Of a DNA stretch of 64,000 nucleotides, positions 48,211-57,017 are shown piece by piece. The position numbers and the translations under genes were made by a program. Position 1 is the stretch's first letter; the number at the start of each line of letters is the position of its first letter. Under the pieces are notes generated by a model, which was not told the DNA's origin, ran no database searches, and saw only the letters and a program-made list of their open reading frames with translations. Location of the stretch: contig NZ_CP023865.1 of assembly GCF_003711105.1 (NCBI RefSeq), positions 6,292,501 to 6,356,500 of the forward strand, given 5' to 3'. The stretch comes from Actinoplanes teichomyceticus ATCC 31121 (GTDB taxonomy: Bacteria > Actinomycetota > Actinomycetes > Mycobacteriales > Micromonosporaceae).

Positions 48211-49818
48211 TCACTTGCCGGCGGCTACCAGTTCGCCTCCGACCTCGGAGCGCCCGGCCTCCGCGGTGCCCGGCACCGGGGTGGCGGCACAGTGCGTGCC
48301 GGCCGCGGGCGGCGTACGGGTGCTCAGGTACTCGACGATCCTGTCGTCGATGCAGGCGGTGCGTCCGTACGCGATGTGCCCCATGCCGTCGTAGGTGAGC
48401 AGCACCGCGGCATCACCCAGCTGCCCGGCCGCGGCGGTGGCCCAGTTGTAGCCGGTGGCCAGGTCGTGCACCGAGTTCACCAGCAGCAGCGGGGTGGCCG
48501 GCTGGGCGGAGAGCCGGTGCTGCGGGTTGTTCACCGGGAGGGTCCCGCCGAGGCAGAGCGCCGGGGCGTGCTCGGAGCGCGGCGCGAACGGGAAGTCCGG
48601 CGCGTGCGTGGCGGCCTGCTTCACCAGCCGGGACCAGGCCGGGTAGTCGGCGACGCGCATGTCCCAGTCCTGGCAGTAGATCGCGGCGTAGCTGAAGTTC
48701 ACCACGGACGGCGGCTCGCCGGGCGTCTCGTCGGCGAGAGCCGCGAACGGCACGCTGCCGGCGCGGGCGAACGGGGAGAGCCGCGCGGCCTGCTGCTCGA
48801 CGGCGTTCGCGGCCCCCCGCAGCGTCCGGCTCGACGGCCGGCCCTCGTCGATGTTGCGCAGCGTCTCGGCGAGCGGCAGCCAGTACGCGTCGTACGCCAG
48901 GTAGTCGGCCAGCAGGTTGATCAGGCTCTCCTGGGTGTAGCGGGTGCCGGGCGCGTCCGGGTCGGCCAGCTCGCCGCGCGCGGCCCGGGTCAGCAGGCGG
49001 CCCCAGAACTGCCGGATGTCGCGGTTGCTCAGCGCGCAGGAGCTGATCCGCTTGCAGCCGGTCACGAACGCGTCGAAGCTGTCCTGCAGAGCCTGCGCCT
49101 CGGTGGCGAACCAGCCGGCGGGGTCGACGCTGTGGTCCATGTTGGAGTCCGCGACGATGGCGCGGACCCGGGCCGGGAAGTTCTCCGCGTACTGCTGCGC
49201 CATGAGGGTGCCGTACGACATGCCGAAGAAGTTGAGCTGTTCCTCGCCGAGGGCGGCCCGGATGGCGTCCATGTCGCGTACGGTCTGGCCGGTGTCGACG
49301 TGGTCGAAGACCGGGCCGGTGCGGGCGCGGCAGTCGTCGGTGAGGGCCCGGTTGGCGGCCACCATGACATCGAAGCGGGCCTGGCTGGTGATGCGGCTGG
49401 ACGGCAGACCGTAGATCGCCTCGAGCGAGCAGAGGATCGGGGCGCTGCGGGCGACGCCGCGCGGGTCGAAGCCCACGATGTCGAAGCGGCGGGCCAGGTC
49501 ACCGTCGAACGTGCTGCTGAGCACGGAACTGACACCGGACTGGCCGGGGCCGCCCGGGTTGATCAGGAGCGAGCCGACCCGGGCGTCCGGGTCGGTGGCG
49601 CGGTGCCGGGCGAGCGCGATCTCGATGGTCGGTCCGGCCGGCGCGGCCCAGTCCACCGGCACGGTCACCGTGCCGCAGTCGAGGTCGGCGTTCTCGGCGC
49701 AGGGGGTCCAGGCGATGGTCCCCGCCGCCTGGGCGGGTGTCCCGGTCACCGTGAGGCCGGCGGCGCCGGTGATGAGGGTGAGCACGAGGGCGAGCAGGCG
49801 CGAATTGCGTCGGCGCAT
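48211..49818 (-). CDS. secreted tripeptidyl aminopeptidase-type alpha/beta hydrolase
   Basis: The 535-residue protein has a signal peptide (MRRRNSRLLALVLTLITGAA, cut near AQAA). NPGGPGQSG (88-96) supplies the oxyanion region, FFGMSYGTLMAQ holds nucleophile Ser201, and YDGMGHIAYGR near the C-terminus the catalytic His. Length and motifs match the secreted SlpD/SlpE/Tap peptidases of streptomycetes, which release tripeptides from protein N-termini. GAGAGG precedes the ATG. A LacI-type box lies about 60 bp upstream, so expression may respond to a sugar. Confidence 0.9.
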   Translation of the reverse strand: MRRRNSRLLALVLTLITGAAGLTVTGTPAQAAGTIAWTPCAENADLDCGTVTVPVDWAAPAGPTIEIALARHRATDPDARVGSLLINPGGPGQSGVSSVLSSTFDGDLARRFDIVGFDPRGVARSAPILCSLEAIYGLPSSRITSQARFDVMVAANRALTDDCRARTGPVFDHVDTGQTVRDMDAIRAALGEEQLNFFGMSYGTLMAQQYAENFPARVRAIVADSNMDHSVDPAGWFATEAQALQDSFDAFVTGCKRISSCALSNRDIRQFWGRLLTRAARGELADPDAPGTRYTQESLINLLADYLAYDAYWLPLAETLRNIDEGRPSSRTLRGAANAVEQQAARLSPFARAGSVPFAALADETPGEPPSVVNFSYAAIYCQDWDMRVADYPAWSRLVKQAATHAPDFPFAPRSEHAPALCLGGTLPVNNPQHRLSAQPATPLLLVNSVHDLATGYNWATAAAGQLGDAAVLLTYDGMGHIAYGRTACIDDRIVEYLSTRTPPAAGTHCAATPVPGTAEAGRSEVGGELVAAGK

Positions 49819-49877
49819 GGTTTCCTCTCGAGGGTGAAATGGTGACAGGACTCGACGCTGAGCCGCGGGGCGAAATG

Positions 49878-49893
49878 CTGGAAGCGCTCCCAG
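49878..49893 (-). promoter_or_regulatory. CebR-like LacI-family box
   Basis: CTGGAAGCGCTCCCAG is a 16-bp palindrome with one mismatched pair. Its core TGGAAGCGCTCCCA differs by one base from TGGGAGCGCTCCCA, the cellobiose-repressor box known in streptomycetes. It is 60-75 bp upstream of the secreted peptidase start. Confidence 0.5.
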
Positions 49894-50897
49894 AAGCTCG
49901 CCGGGACGAATTCAAACAGGAGAATGAGTCGCCGACAGGCCTCGATTTCGGCGCGTGACAACGATCACCCGAACCGGCCTGAGCTGCGCTTATCGCGAGG
50001 CCTATGAAATCCGGATGTCCGACTGTCTAAGGCGGAGTGTCGCCGATGCGTTATCCATTGCGGCCGTATTGCCGTCGAATTCAGGAAGTGTTTCCGGCCG
50101 CCCTGAGATCTGTATTACCTTGACGATCGCGAGTCGATCTTGGATGGCTGCCCCACGACCGGCGCCGATGGCGCCAGCATGGGGCATGTCGAAGCTGGGC
50201 GGACAGGAGACCGCGAAGCCGGCGCCGGACGGTGCGGTGTATCTGATCGGCGGCCCGCAGACCCGCATCCGGACCGGCAACTTCCGGACCGGGCTCGCGG
50301 TGGTGGACGCGATCGGCGCCGTCGTCGAGGAGATGGATAGCGGGTCCAGCGGCGCTGGGCGACGTCGTAGGACAGCGGGCCGCCGGCGCCGTCGATGCTG
50401 ACGCGGAACAGCGAGCCGCCGGCGCCGTCGATGCTGACGCGGAACAGCGGCCCGGCCTGGTAGCCGGTGCGCTGCAGGCAGAGCTCGAGCAGGGTGAGGC
50501 AGATACGGTCAGCCAGACGGCTGGACGGGGGCACGCCGCCAGGCCCCACCTCGACTGAGGGGTCCCAGGTCAGCCCGTGGCGGCCGGCACAGGGCGATGA
50601 TGGGCCCTTGCGGGGCCTGGCATTGCCCGACCGCGGTCGACGCGTCCGCGAGCCGTTCGACCCTCGGCGTACGTTGCATCGCGCCCAGCGACCGGACGCC
50701 GAGCGGCGTGCCACGATCGCCGGCATCCCCGCTGGAGGCGAGAGGCGACGTCGGGCGGCAGCTGTTGTCCGCTTCGGACAGTCGGCTTACAGGCCCGACA
50801 CCCTTGCCCACCGACGTCGACCGCGGCCTCGGACCGCGAGCCGCCGCCGGGCACGGCGTCGAGCCGCCGGTGGGCTGCTGTCGGCGCGGGCCGGTGG
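49894..50897. other. 1-kb region without a supportable gene
   Basis: The first 250 bp are clearly lower in GC than the surroundings. A 36-bp direct duplication lies at 50374-50450. A minus-strand frame over 50340-50540 (ADRICLTLLELCLQRTGYQA, then two FRVSIDGAGG repeats) has some coding character but no start, domain or continuation, so it may be a gene fragment. Confidence 0.35.
50374..50450. repeat. 36-bp direct duplication
   Basis: AGCGGGCCGCCGGCGCCGTC at 50374 recurs as AGCGAGCCGCCGGCGCCGTC at 50410, with a partial third start at 50446, giving a 36-bp period. In the minus frame it encodes a 12-residue repeat (LFRVSIDGAGG). Confidence 0.75.
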
Positions 50898-51386
50898 TCA
50901 GTTACCGGCCAGCAGGGCGCGTAGCAGGGCGGAAAGCTCCGCCTGCTGCGCCGGCGTGAGGTGAGCCAGCAGGCGTTGCTGCTCCGCCAGACCGGCGGCC
51001 ACCGCTTGGTCAGCCACCTGAAATCCCTTGTCGGTCAGGCGGACCAGAACGCCCCGGCGGTCGCCCGGATCGGGCGAGCGAGCGACCAGACCGGCCTTCT
51101 CCAGCCGGTCCAGGCGCGCGGTCGTGCCGCCGGTGCTGAGCATCATCGACGCGGCCAGCGCGCCGGGCGAGAGCTGGAACGGTTCGCCGGAGCGGCGCAG
51201 GGTGGCGAGGACGTCGAATTCCGGGCGGCCGATGCCGTAGGTGGCGTAGGCACGCTCGGTGGCGTCGCTCGCGAGCCGGGCGATCCGCTGGATCCGCCCG
51301 AAGATGCCCATCGCGGTGGTCTCCAGGTCGGGGCGTTCGGTCGCCCACTGGGCCAGGATCCGGTCGACACCGTCGTGCTCGATCAT
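50898..51386 (-). CDS. MarR-family regulator
   Basis: The 162-residue protein has LSPGALAASMMLSTGGTTAR as HTH and VARSPDPGDRRGVLVRLTDK as wing, with long dimerisation helices at each end. The ATG at 51386 (MIEHDGVDRILAQW) is chosen from family-like length, although its ribosome site is weak and the frame is open to 51482. It is divergent from the EamA transporter gene, whose promoter region contains a fitting palindrome. Confidence 0.83.
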   Translation of the reverse strand: MIEHDGVDRILAQWATERPDLETTAMGIFGRIQRIARLASDATERAYATYGIGRPEFDVLATLRRSGEPFQLSPGALAASMMLSTGGTTARLDRLEKAGLVARSPDPGDRRGVLVRLTDKGFQVADQAVAAGLAEQQRLLAHLTPAQQAELSALLRALLAGN

Positions 51387-51458
51387 CCGGTCATTGTCTT
51401 GCCTCGCCTTCCTCGTCGTCGCGCCGGGTGCCTTGATGACGAAATTCTCGACGTCAGT

Positions 51459-51476
51459 TATCTTGATGTCGAGATA
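51459..51476. promoter_or_regulatory. MarR-type operator
   Basis: TATCTTGATGTCGAGATA is an 18-bp near-perfect palindrome of the TATCTTGA-type bound by many MarR proteins. It lies 21 bp before the EamA start codon and upstream of the divergent MarR gene. Confidence 0.65.
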
Positions 51477-51497
51477 CTTCACATCGAGGGAGTGACC

Positions 51498-52430
51498 ATG
51501 CGGGTCCTGTTCGTCACGGCGCTCACCCCCGCCGTCTGGGGAACCACCTATGCGATCACCACCGAGTTCCTGCCGCCGGGGCGACCGCTGCTCAGCGGGG
51601 TGCTACGAGCGCTGCCGGCCGGACTGGTGCTGCTCGCGCTGACCCGGCGACTCCCGCACGGCGCCTGGTGGTGGAAGTCGGCGGTGCTGGGCGCACTGAA
51701 CATCGGCCTCTTCTTCGCGCTGCTGTTCGTGAGCGCCTACCGCCTGCCGGGTGGCATGGCAGCGGTGCTCGGAGCGGCACAGCCGCTGTTGGTCGCCGGA
51801 CTGTCGGCGGTTCTGCTCGGCGAGCGGGTCTCCCTTCGTACGGTGCTGGCAGGTCTGATCGGCGCGGTGGGCGTCGCCCTCGCGGTGCTCACCGCGACCG
51901 CCGGCCTCGACCCGATCGGGATCGCCGCCGGTCTGGCCGGCACCGCCGCGATGGCCGGCGGCCTGGTGCTGACCAAGCGCTGGGGGCGGCCCGGCGTCTC
52001 GCTGCTGACCGCGACCGGCTGGCAGCTCACCGCCGGCGGCCTGACGCTGATCCCGGTCATGCTGCTCAGCGAGGGCGTGCCCGGCCACCTGAGCGCCGAG
52101 AACCTGCTCGGATACGGCTACCTCGCGCTGATCGGCACCGCGCTCGCCTACACGTTGTGGTTCCGCGGCCTGGACCGGCTGCCGGCCACTCAGCTGTCGC
52201 TGCTGAGCCTGCTCTCCCCGGTCACCGCCACCGTGATCGGATGGGCGGCGCTCGGCCAGTCGTTGACGCCCGTGCAGGTCGGTGGGATGGCCATCGCGTT
52301 CGGCGCGGTCGTCTGGGGGCAGTGGTCACATGTCCGCGCCGGTCACCACGCGGCGCGGAAAGCCGGTGCGGACCGCACGCGGCAGCGCCCGGCCGACCGC
52401 CTCCGTGGTGGTGACGTGGCCCGGCACTGA
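51498..52430 (+). CDS. EamA/DMT-family transporter
   Basis: The 310-residue protein has about ten membrane helices in two EamA repeats (AVWGTTYAITTEFLPPGRPL; LGYGYLALIGTALAYTLWF). Drug/metabolite transporters of this type export small molecules such as amino acids or toxic compounds. GAGGGAG precedes the ATG by five bases. It is probably controlled by the divergent MarR protein. The last 35 or so hydrophilic residues are encoded over the antisense of a decayed epimerase gene, so the tail is probably an acquired extension. Confidence 0.88.
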   Translation: MRVLFVTALTPAVWGTTYAITTEFLPPGRPLLSGVLRALPAGLVLLALTRRLPHGAWWWKSAVLGALNIGLFFALLFVSAYRLPGGMAAVLGAAQPLLVAGLSAVLLGERVSLRTVLAGLIGAVGVALAVLTATAGLDPIGIAAGLAGTAAMAGGLVLTKRWGRPGVSLLTATGWQLTAGGLTLIPVMLLSEGVPGHLSAENLLGYGYLALIGTALAYTLWFRGLDRLPATQLSLLSLLSPVTATVIGWAALGQSLTPVQVGGMAIAFGAVVWGQWSHVRAGHHAARKAGADRTRQRPADRLRGGDVARH

Positions 52431-52707
52431 CCGGCGCAACAGCGGGATCAGCGCAGCGGTGACGGTGTAGACGGCGTCGTACCACCCGGTCCGGGAACGG
52501 GCCCCGTGGGTGGGCTGGATGAGGCCGGGGCGGAACGGGCTCAGGTCGGCGAAGTCGGCGATCGTCAGCTCGCGGAGTTTCGGATGGCGCAGCCTGGCCG
52601 GTGAACGGGTCACGACCAGCACGTCCGTCACATCCGGCGTAAAGCAGGCTCTCCCGCACCACCCCATGCCCGACCATCCCGGTCGCATCGGACACGATGA
52701 CTCGCAT
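52326..52707 (-). pseudogene. NAD-dependent epimerase-like gene, frameshifted and internally deleted
   Basis: It begins MRVIVSDATGMVGHGVVRES, an SDR/epimerase Rossmann start. Near 52655 the frame shifts by one base and continues PDVTDVLVVTRSPARLRHPK and LRELTIADFADLSPF. It then jumps to a family-like C-terminus (ALIPLLRRSVPGHVTTTEAV, GRALPRAVRTG). Most of the middle is missing. The end overlaps the EamA gene by 105 bp on the opposite strand. Confidence 0.7.
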
Positions 52708-52861
52708 GACCTTGCACCTCCGCTGGATCGGCCGCCTCACACCCTGCCCCGCCCGGCCGGCCGCGGATCCGTCGTCCACAGCCGGCTGGGTCGGTTTCCG
52801 GGTTTTCCACAGGGACTCGCTCGCGCCGGAAAACGTCGTACCCGCGGCCTAGGGTCGTCTC

Positions 52862-55819
52862 GTGCCCGCAGAACGATGGTCCACCGCCCAGGCCGAGTCG
52901 CTCGCTCCCGACGCCGCCGCGCTCAAGCGTGCCCGCTCGGTGTCCGGCCAGTTCAGCGCCACCGGGCGGCACGACGACATCCTGTGGGGCCTGTGTCGCG
53001 GTCATCAGGTCGCGGTCGACCTGGCCGGGCCCGTCTTCAAGTGCTCCTGCCCCAGCTTCCGGGCACCGTGCAAACATGCCGTCGGCCTGGTGCTGCGCTG
53101 GGCGGAGGCCGGCCCGGGCGAGGCGGCCACGCCGGCCTGGGTGACGTCCTGGCAGGCCGTCCGGGCGGCGCGCGCCCGAGCGCGCACGACACCGCCCGAC
53201 CCGGTCGCCGCCGCCAGACGCGCCCGCGAGCGCGCCGAGCGGGTCGCCGGCGGCATGGCCGAGCTGCGCCGCTGGCTCGACGATCAGATCGAGCAGGGTC
53301 TGGCCGGGCTGGGCCGGCACGGGCACCGGGCCTTCGAGCCGGTCGCCGCCCGTCTGGTCGACGCGCAGGCGCCGGGCGTGGCGGGCGCGGTGCGCCGGCT
53401 CGGCGGCATCGCCGGTGTCGGCCCGCACTGGGCCGACCGGCTGCTCGGCGAGCTCGCCATGCTGCACCTGCTGGCCGCCGGGCACGACCGGCTCGACTCG
53501 CTCGACCCGGCGACCGCCGCCACCGTGCGGTCCCGGATCGGTTACCCCACCCCGGCCGAGGACGTGCTGGCCGGTCCCCGCGTCACCGACCGCTGGCAGG
53601 TGCTCGGCCAGCACGACTCCGACGACGGCGCGCTCACCACCCGGCGGGCCTGGCTGCACGGGGCGTCGACGTCCCGGTTCGCGCTGGTGCTGTCGTTCGC
53701 GGCGCCCGGCCAGTCGCTCGCCACCGACCTCGTGCCGGGCACCGAGTTCCGTGGCGATCTGTGCTTCTATCCGAGTGCGGCGCCGATGCGCGCGCTGGTC
53801 GCGGAGCGGACCAGCGCGACCGAGCCGTTCGGCGCGCCGGACGGCGCCGGGTCGGTGCGGTCGGCTCTCTCCCGGTGGTCCCGGCTCCTCGCCGACGACC
53901 CTTTCCGGTACGACGGACCGATGCTGCTCGCCGCCGTCACTCCCACGCCGGACGGCTGGCTGGTGGATCCGGAGGGCGACGCGTTGCCGCTGGCCCCCGG
54001 CCACCGGCAGCCGTGGTGGCTGCTCGCGGCCGCGGGTGGGCGCCCGGCCACGGTGGCGGCGGAGTGGTCGCCGGGCGGGCTACGGCCGCTGGGCGCCTGG
54101 GTGGACGGCCAGTTCCTGCCCGCCGGGCCACCGACGCCCGATCCCGGGGCGGCACGCGAGCCGGAGCTGCCACCGGAGATGCTGGCGGCCGCGCTGGTCG
54201 GCACGGCCCGCCGACGGTGGCCCGCAGCGTCCGTGCGAGTCGGTCCGGTGGCGATCGAGCTGCGACAGGATCCGGCCGCGCCGCCGGGCTCGGTGTGCGC
54301 CGATCCTCCGCAGTCACCGCCTTCCCCGCCCTCGGATTCCGCTGCCGCGCCGGCCGCCGCCCCGCCCGGCGTCGACGCCGCGCCGGCGCCGCGATCGGCC
54401 GCCGCCCCGGCCACGTCCACCGGGCCGGTGGCCCTGCTGGACGCGGCCGCGGTGGCCCTGACCGCGCGGCGGGCCGGGATTCTGCCCTCGGCGGCGAGGA
54501 CGCCGATCGCGGCGGCGCCCGTGGAGACCGAGCCACCGCTGCCGGCCGCGGCCGGGCTGCGCCTGGCCCGGATCCTGGGTGGGGGCGCGCCGGGCGGCGC
54601 GCACCTGGAGCAGGAGCTGCTGGCACAGTGGCTGGCCGCGGCGGTGGCGCGGGGCGGCGTCGTTCCGCCGGTGACCCTGCCGTCGCTGCTGGAGGCCGCG
54701 CGGCGCAACACCACGGTGCGCGCCGGTGTGACCCGGGTCGCCGGGCGGCGTGGCGCGTGGCTGGCCCGGCAGCGTGCGGACTGGGCCTGGCTGCTCGACG
54801 AGGCCTCCCCCGGCACGGTCACCGACTGGACCACCGCCACCAGCGCGGAACGCCTCGGTCATCTGGGCGCGCTGCGGCGTACCGATCCGGCACGGGCCCG
54901 TCAACTGATGGAAAGCGCCTGGGACACCGAGTCCTCGGAGAACCGCACCCGGTTCCTCGCGAGGTTCGCCGACGGGCTGTCGCTCGAGGACGAGGAGCTG
55001 CTGGAGCGCGCGCTGGACGACCGCCGCAAGGAGGTCCGGCAGACCGCTGTCGACCTGCTACGGCGACTGCCCGGATCGGCGTTCGGCCGGCGGATGAGCC
55101 GACGCGCGCATGCCGCGGTAAGGCTGGTGCTCAGCGATCCGGTCCGGCTGGCGGTGCGGCCGCCCGAGGAACTGGACGCCGAGTTGCAGCGGGACGGGGT
55201 CGGGGCCAGCCCGGCGCACGGCGCCGGGACGAGCGCATGGCTGCTGGAGGAGGTGGTGGCCGGCGCCCCGCTGCAGTCGTGGGCCGCCCTGGAGCCGAGC
55301 GGCTATCTGGCGCTGGCCCGGGGCAACGACTGGTCCGCTCCGCTGGTGCACGGCTGGGCCAAGGCGGCCATCGTCCAGGGTGATGCCCGCTGGGCGTCGG
55401 CCCTGCTCGCCGCGGACGCGGGTGTGCTACGCGAAGCCGTGCGCTGGGATCTGCACCTGGTGCTGCCACCGGCCGAGCTGGCCCGGCTGGCCGCCGGAGC
55501 GCTGCGGGCCGAGGACGGTTCGGCGCACCGGCTGCTCGCCCTGCATCCCGGCCCGTGGCCGGAGACGCTGAGCGTCACGGTGCTGGAGACGATCGCCACG
55601 CGGGCACGTAACGATCGGCACACCTGGCAGCTCGGCGAGTTGTGCCGGACGGCCGCGACGGCCATGCCCCCGGAGTACGCCGATCTCGCCGGTCGCCTGG
55701 CCGCCCAGCTGGAGCCGGAGGTCGCCCCGAGCCGGGTCCGGCCGGTGGCGGACCTCGCGAGGACCCTGGCCTTCCGCGCGGAGATGCGCCGCGAATTCAG
55801 CACCCCGCCCCCGCCATGA
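52862..55819 (+). CDS. SWIM zinc-finger and DUF5691 fusion protein
   Basis: The 985-residue protein has the SWIM zinc finger at residues 61-72 (FKCSCPSFRAPCKHAVG, CxC then CxH). Residues about 85-430 match SWIM proteins found beside MoxR genes. From about 438 (EMLAAALVGTARR) the protein becomes DUF5691, a helical repeat-like family usually encoded by its own gene; a Pro/Ala linker near 475-520 sits inside this part. SWIM domains bind DNA or proteins. No enzymatic motif is visible. The GTG start has AGGG upstream. It heads a same-strand cluster with MoxR, DUF5682 and VWA genes, 136 bp before the MoxR gene. Confidence 0.83.
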   Translation: MPAERWSTAQAESLAPDAAALKRARSVSGQFSATGRHDDILWGLCRGHQVAVDLAGPVFKCSCPSFRAPCKHAVGLVLRWAEAGPGEAATPAWVTSWQAVRAARARARTTPPDPVAAARRARERAERVAGGMAELRRWLDDQIEQGLAGLGRHGHRAFEPVAARLVDAQAPGVAGAVRRLGGIAGVGPHWADRLLGELAMLHLLAAGHDRLDSLDPATAATVRSRIGYPTPAEDVLAGPRVTDRWQVLGQHDSDDGALTTRRAWLHGASTSRFALVLSFAAPGQSLATDLVPGTEFRGDLCFYPSAAPMRALVAERTSATEPFGAPDGAGSVRSALSRWSRLLADDPFRYDGPMLLAAVTPTPDGWLVDPEGDALPLAPGHRQPWWLLAAAGGRPATVAAEWSPGGLRPLGAWVDGQFLPAGPPTPDPGAAREPELPPEMLAAALVGTARRRWPAASVRVGPVAIELRQDPAAPPGSVCADPPQSPPSPPSDSAAAPAAAPPGVDAAPAPRSAAAPATSTGPVALLDAAAVALTARRAGILPSAARTPIAAAPVETEPPLPAAAGLRLARILGGGAPGGAHLEQELLAQWLAAAVARGGVVPPVTLPSLLEAARRNTTVRAGVTRVAGRRGAWLARQRADWAWLLDEASPGTVTDWTTATSAERLGHLGALRRTDPARARQLMESAWDTESSENRTRFLARFADGLSLEDEELLERALDDRRKEVRQTAVDLLRRLPGSAFGRRMSRRAHAAVRLVLSDPVRLAVRPPEELDAELQRDGVGASPAHGAGTSAWLLEEVVAGAPLQSWAALEPSGYLALARGNDWSAPLVHGWAKAAIVQGDARWASALLAADAGVLREAVRWDLHLVLPPAELARLAAGALRAEDGSAHRLLALHPGPWPETLSVTVLETIATRARNDRHTWQLGELCRTAATAMPPEYADLAGRLAAQLEPEVAPSRVRPVADLARTLAFRAEMRREFSTPPPP

Positions 55820-55955
55820 CGCCGCGCCGGGCGTGGGCCCGGGCGCGGCGCAGCGCCGGAAACTGTCACACCCACGCAGTAGCTTGCAGTTCGAGCCACC
55901 TACCGGGCAGGCCCCGCGGCGTGCGAGCCACGGGCCCCGAGATCCAGGAGTTCCA

Positions 55956-57017
55956 GTGACCGCTCTGCGACCGCACGCCGAGGATCAGTACGCGGAGGAG
56001 CTCGCTTCGCTGGCCGCCGCCGACGATCGGCCCCGCCCGCCCGGCTGGCGGCTGTCACCGCAGGCCGTCGTGACATATCTCCTGGGTGACGGCGCCAAGA
56101 TCAGCCCGAAGTACGTGGGGCCCCGTCGCCTCATCGAGGTGGCCGTCTCCACCCTGGCCACCGACCGTGCGCTGCTGTTGCTCGGCGTCCCCGGCACCGC
56201 CAAGACGTGGGTGTCCGAGCATCTCGCGGCGGCCATCTCCGGCGATTCCACACTCCTGGTGCAGGGCACCGCCGGCACCGCGGAGGAGGCGATCCGGTAT
56301 GGGTGGAACTACGCCCGCCTGCTGGCCGAGGGCCCGACCGAGGCGGCCCTGGTGCCCAGTCCGATCATGCGGGCGATGCAGTCTGGTGCGGTCGCCCGGC
56401 TGGAGGAGCTGACCCGGGTGCCGTCCGACGTGCAGGACGCGCTGATCACCATCCTGTCGGAGAAGACGCTGCCGGTCCCGGAGCTCAACACCGAGGTACC
56501 GGCGCAGCGCGGGTTCAACCTGATCGCCACCGCCAACGACCGCGACCGCGGGGTGAACGAGCTGTCCAGCGCGCTGCGGCGGCGGTTCAACACCGTGGTG
56601 CTGCCGGTGCCGGCGAACGCGGACGACGAGGTGGAGATCGTCGCGCGTCGGGTGGCGCAGCTGGGCAGATCGCTGGATCTGCCGGAGGTCCCGGCCGCGC
56701 TGGACGAGATCCGGCGGGTGGTCACGATCTTCCGCGAGCTGCGCAGCGGGCTGACCGAGGACGGGCGGACGAAGCTGAAATCGCCGACCGGGTCGCTCTC
56801 CACCGCCGAGGCGATTTCGGTGATCACGAACGGGATGGCGCTGGCCGCCCACTTCGGTGACGGCACGCTGCACCCCGACGACGTGGCGGCCGGCATCGTC
56901 GGCGCGGTGATCAAGGATCCGGTGTCCGACGCGGTCGTCTGGCGGGAGTACCTGGAGACCGTGGTGCGGGAGCGGCCGGACTGGCTCGATTTCTACCGGG
57001 CCGCACGCGATGCCTGA
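55956..57017 (+). CDS. MoxR-type AAA+ ATPase
   Basis: The 353-residue ATPase has Walker A GVPGTAKT (77-84), Walker B VARLEELTRVP (Glu150/151), sensor 1 ATAND (Asn194) and an arginine-finger run SSALRRRF (about 204-211). The YVGPRRLIEVAVSTLATDRA entry is typical of MoxR proteins. MoxR ATPases act as hexameric chaperones that remodel or load cofactors onto a client, usually with a VWA partner, which is present two genes later. AGGAG precedes the GTG by six bases. The last eight bases overlap the DUF5682 start, so translation is coupled. Confidence 0.92.
   Translation: MTALRPHAEDQYAEELASLAAADDRPRPPGWRLSPQAVVTYLLGDGAKISPKYVGPRRLIEVAVSTLATDRALLLLGVPGTAKTWVSEHLAAAISGDSTLLVQGTAGTAEEAIRYGWNYARLLAEGPTEAALVPSPIMRAMQSGAVARLEELTRVPSDVQDALITILSEKTLPVPELNTEVPAQRGFNLIATANDRDRGVNELSSALRRRFNTVVLPVPANADDEVEIVARRVAQLGRSLDLPEVPAALDEIRRVVTIFRELRSGLTEDGRTKLKSPTGSLSTAEAISVITNGMALAAHFGDGTLHPDDVAAGIVGAVIKDPVSDAVVWREYLETVVRERPDWLDFYRAARDA

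Noticed and set aside
50115..50726. Minus-strand gene in the 1-kb gap
   Set aside because: Mostly Arg/Pro/Ser low complexity with an internal 36-bp duplication. No start signal or known domain, so only a fragment is possible.
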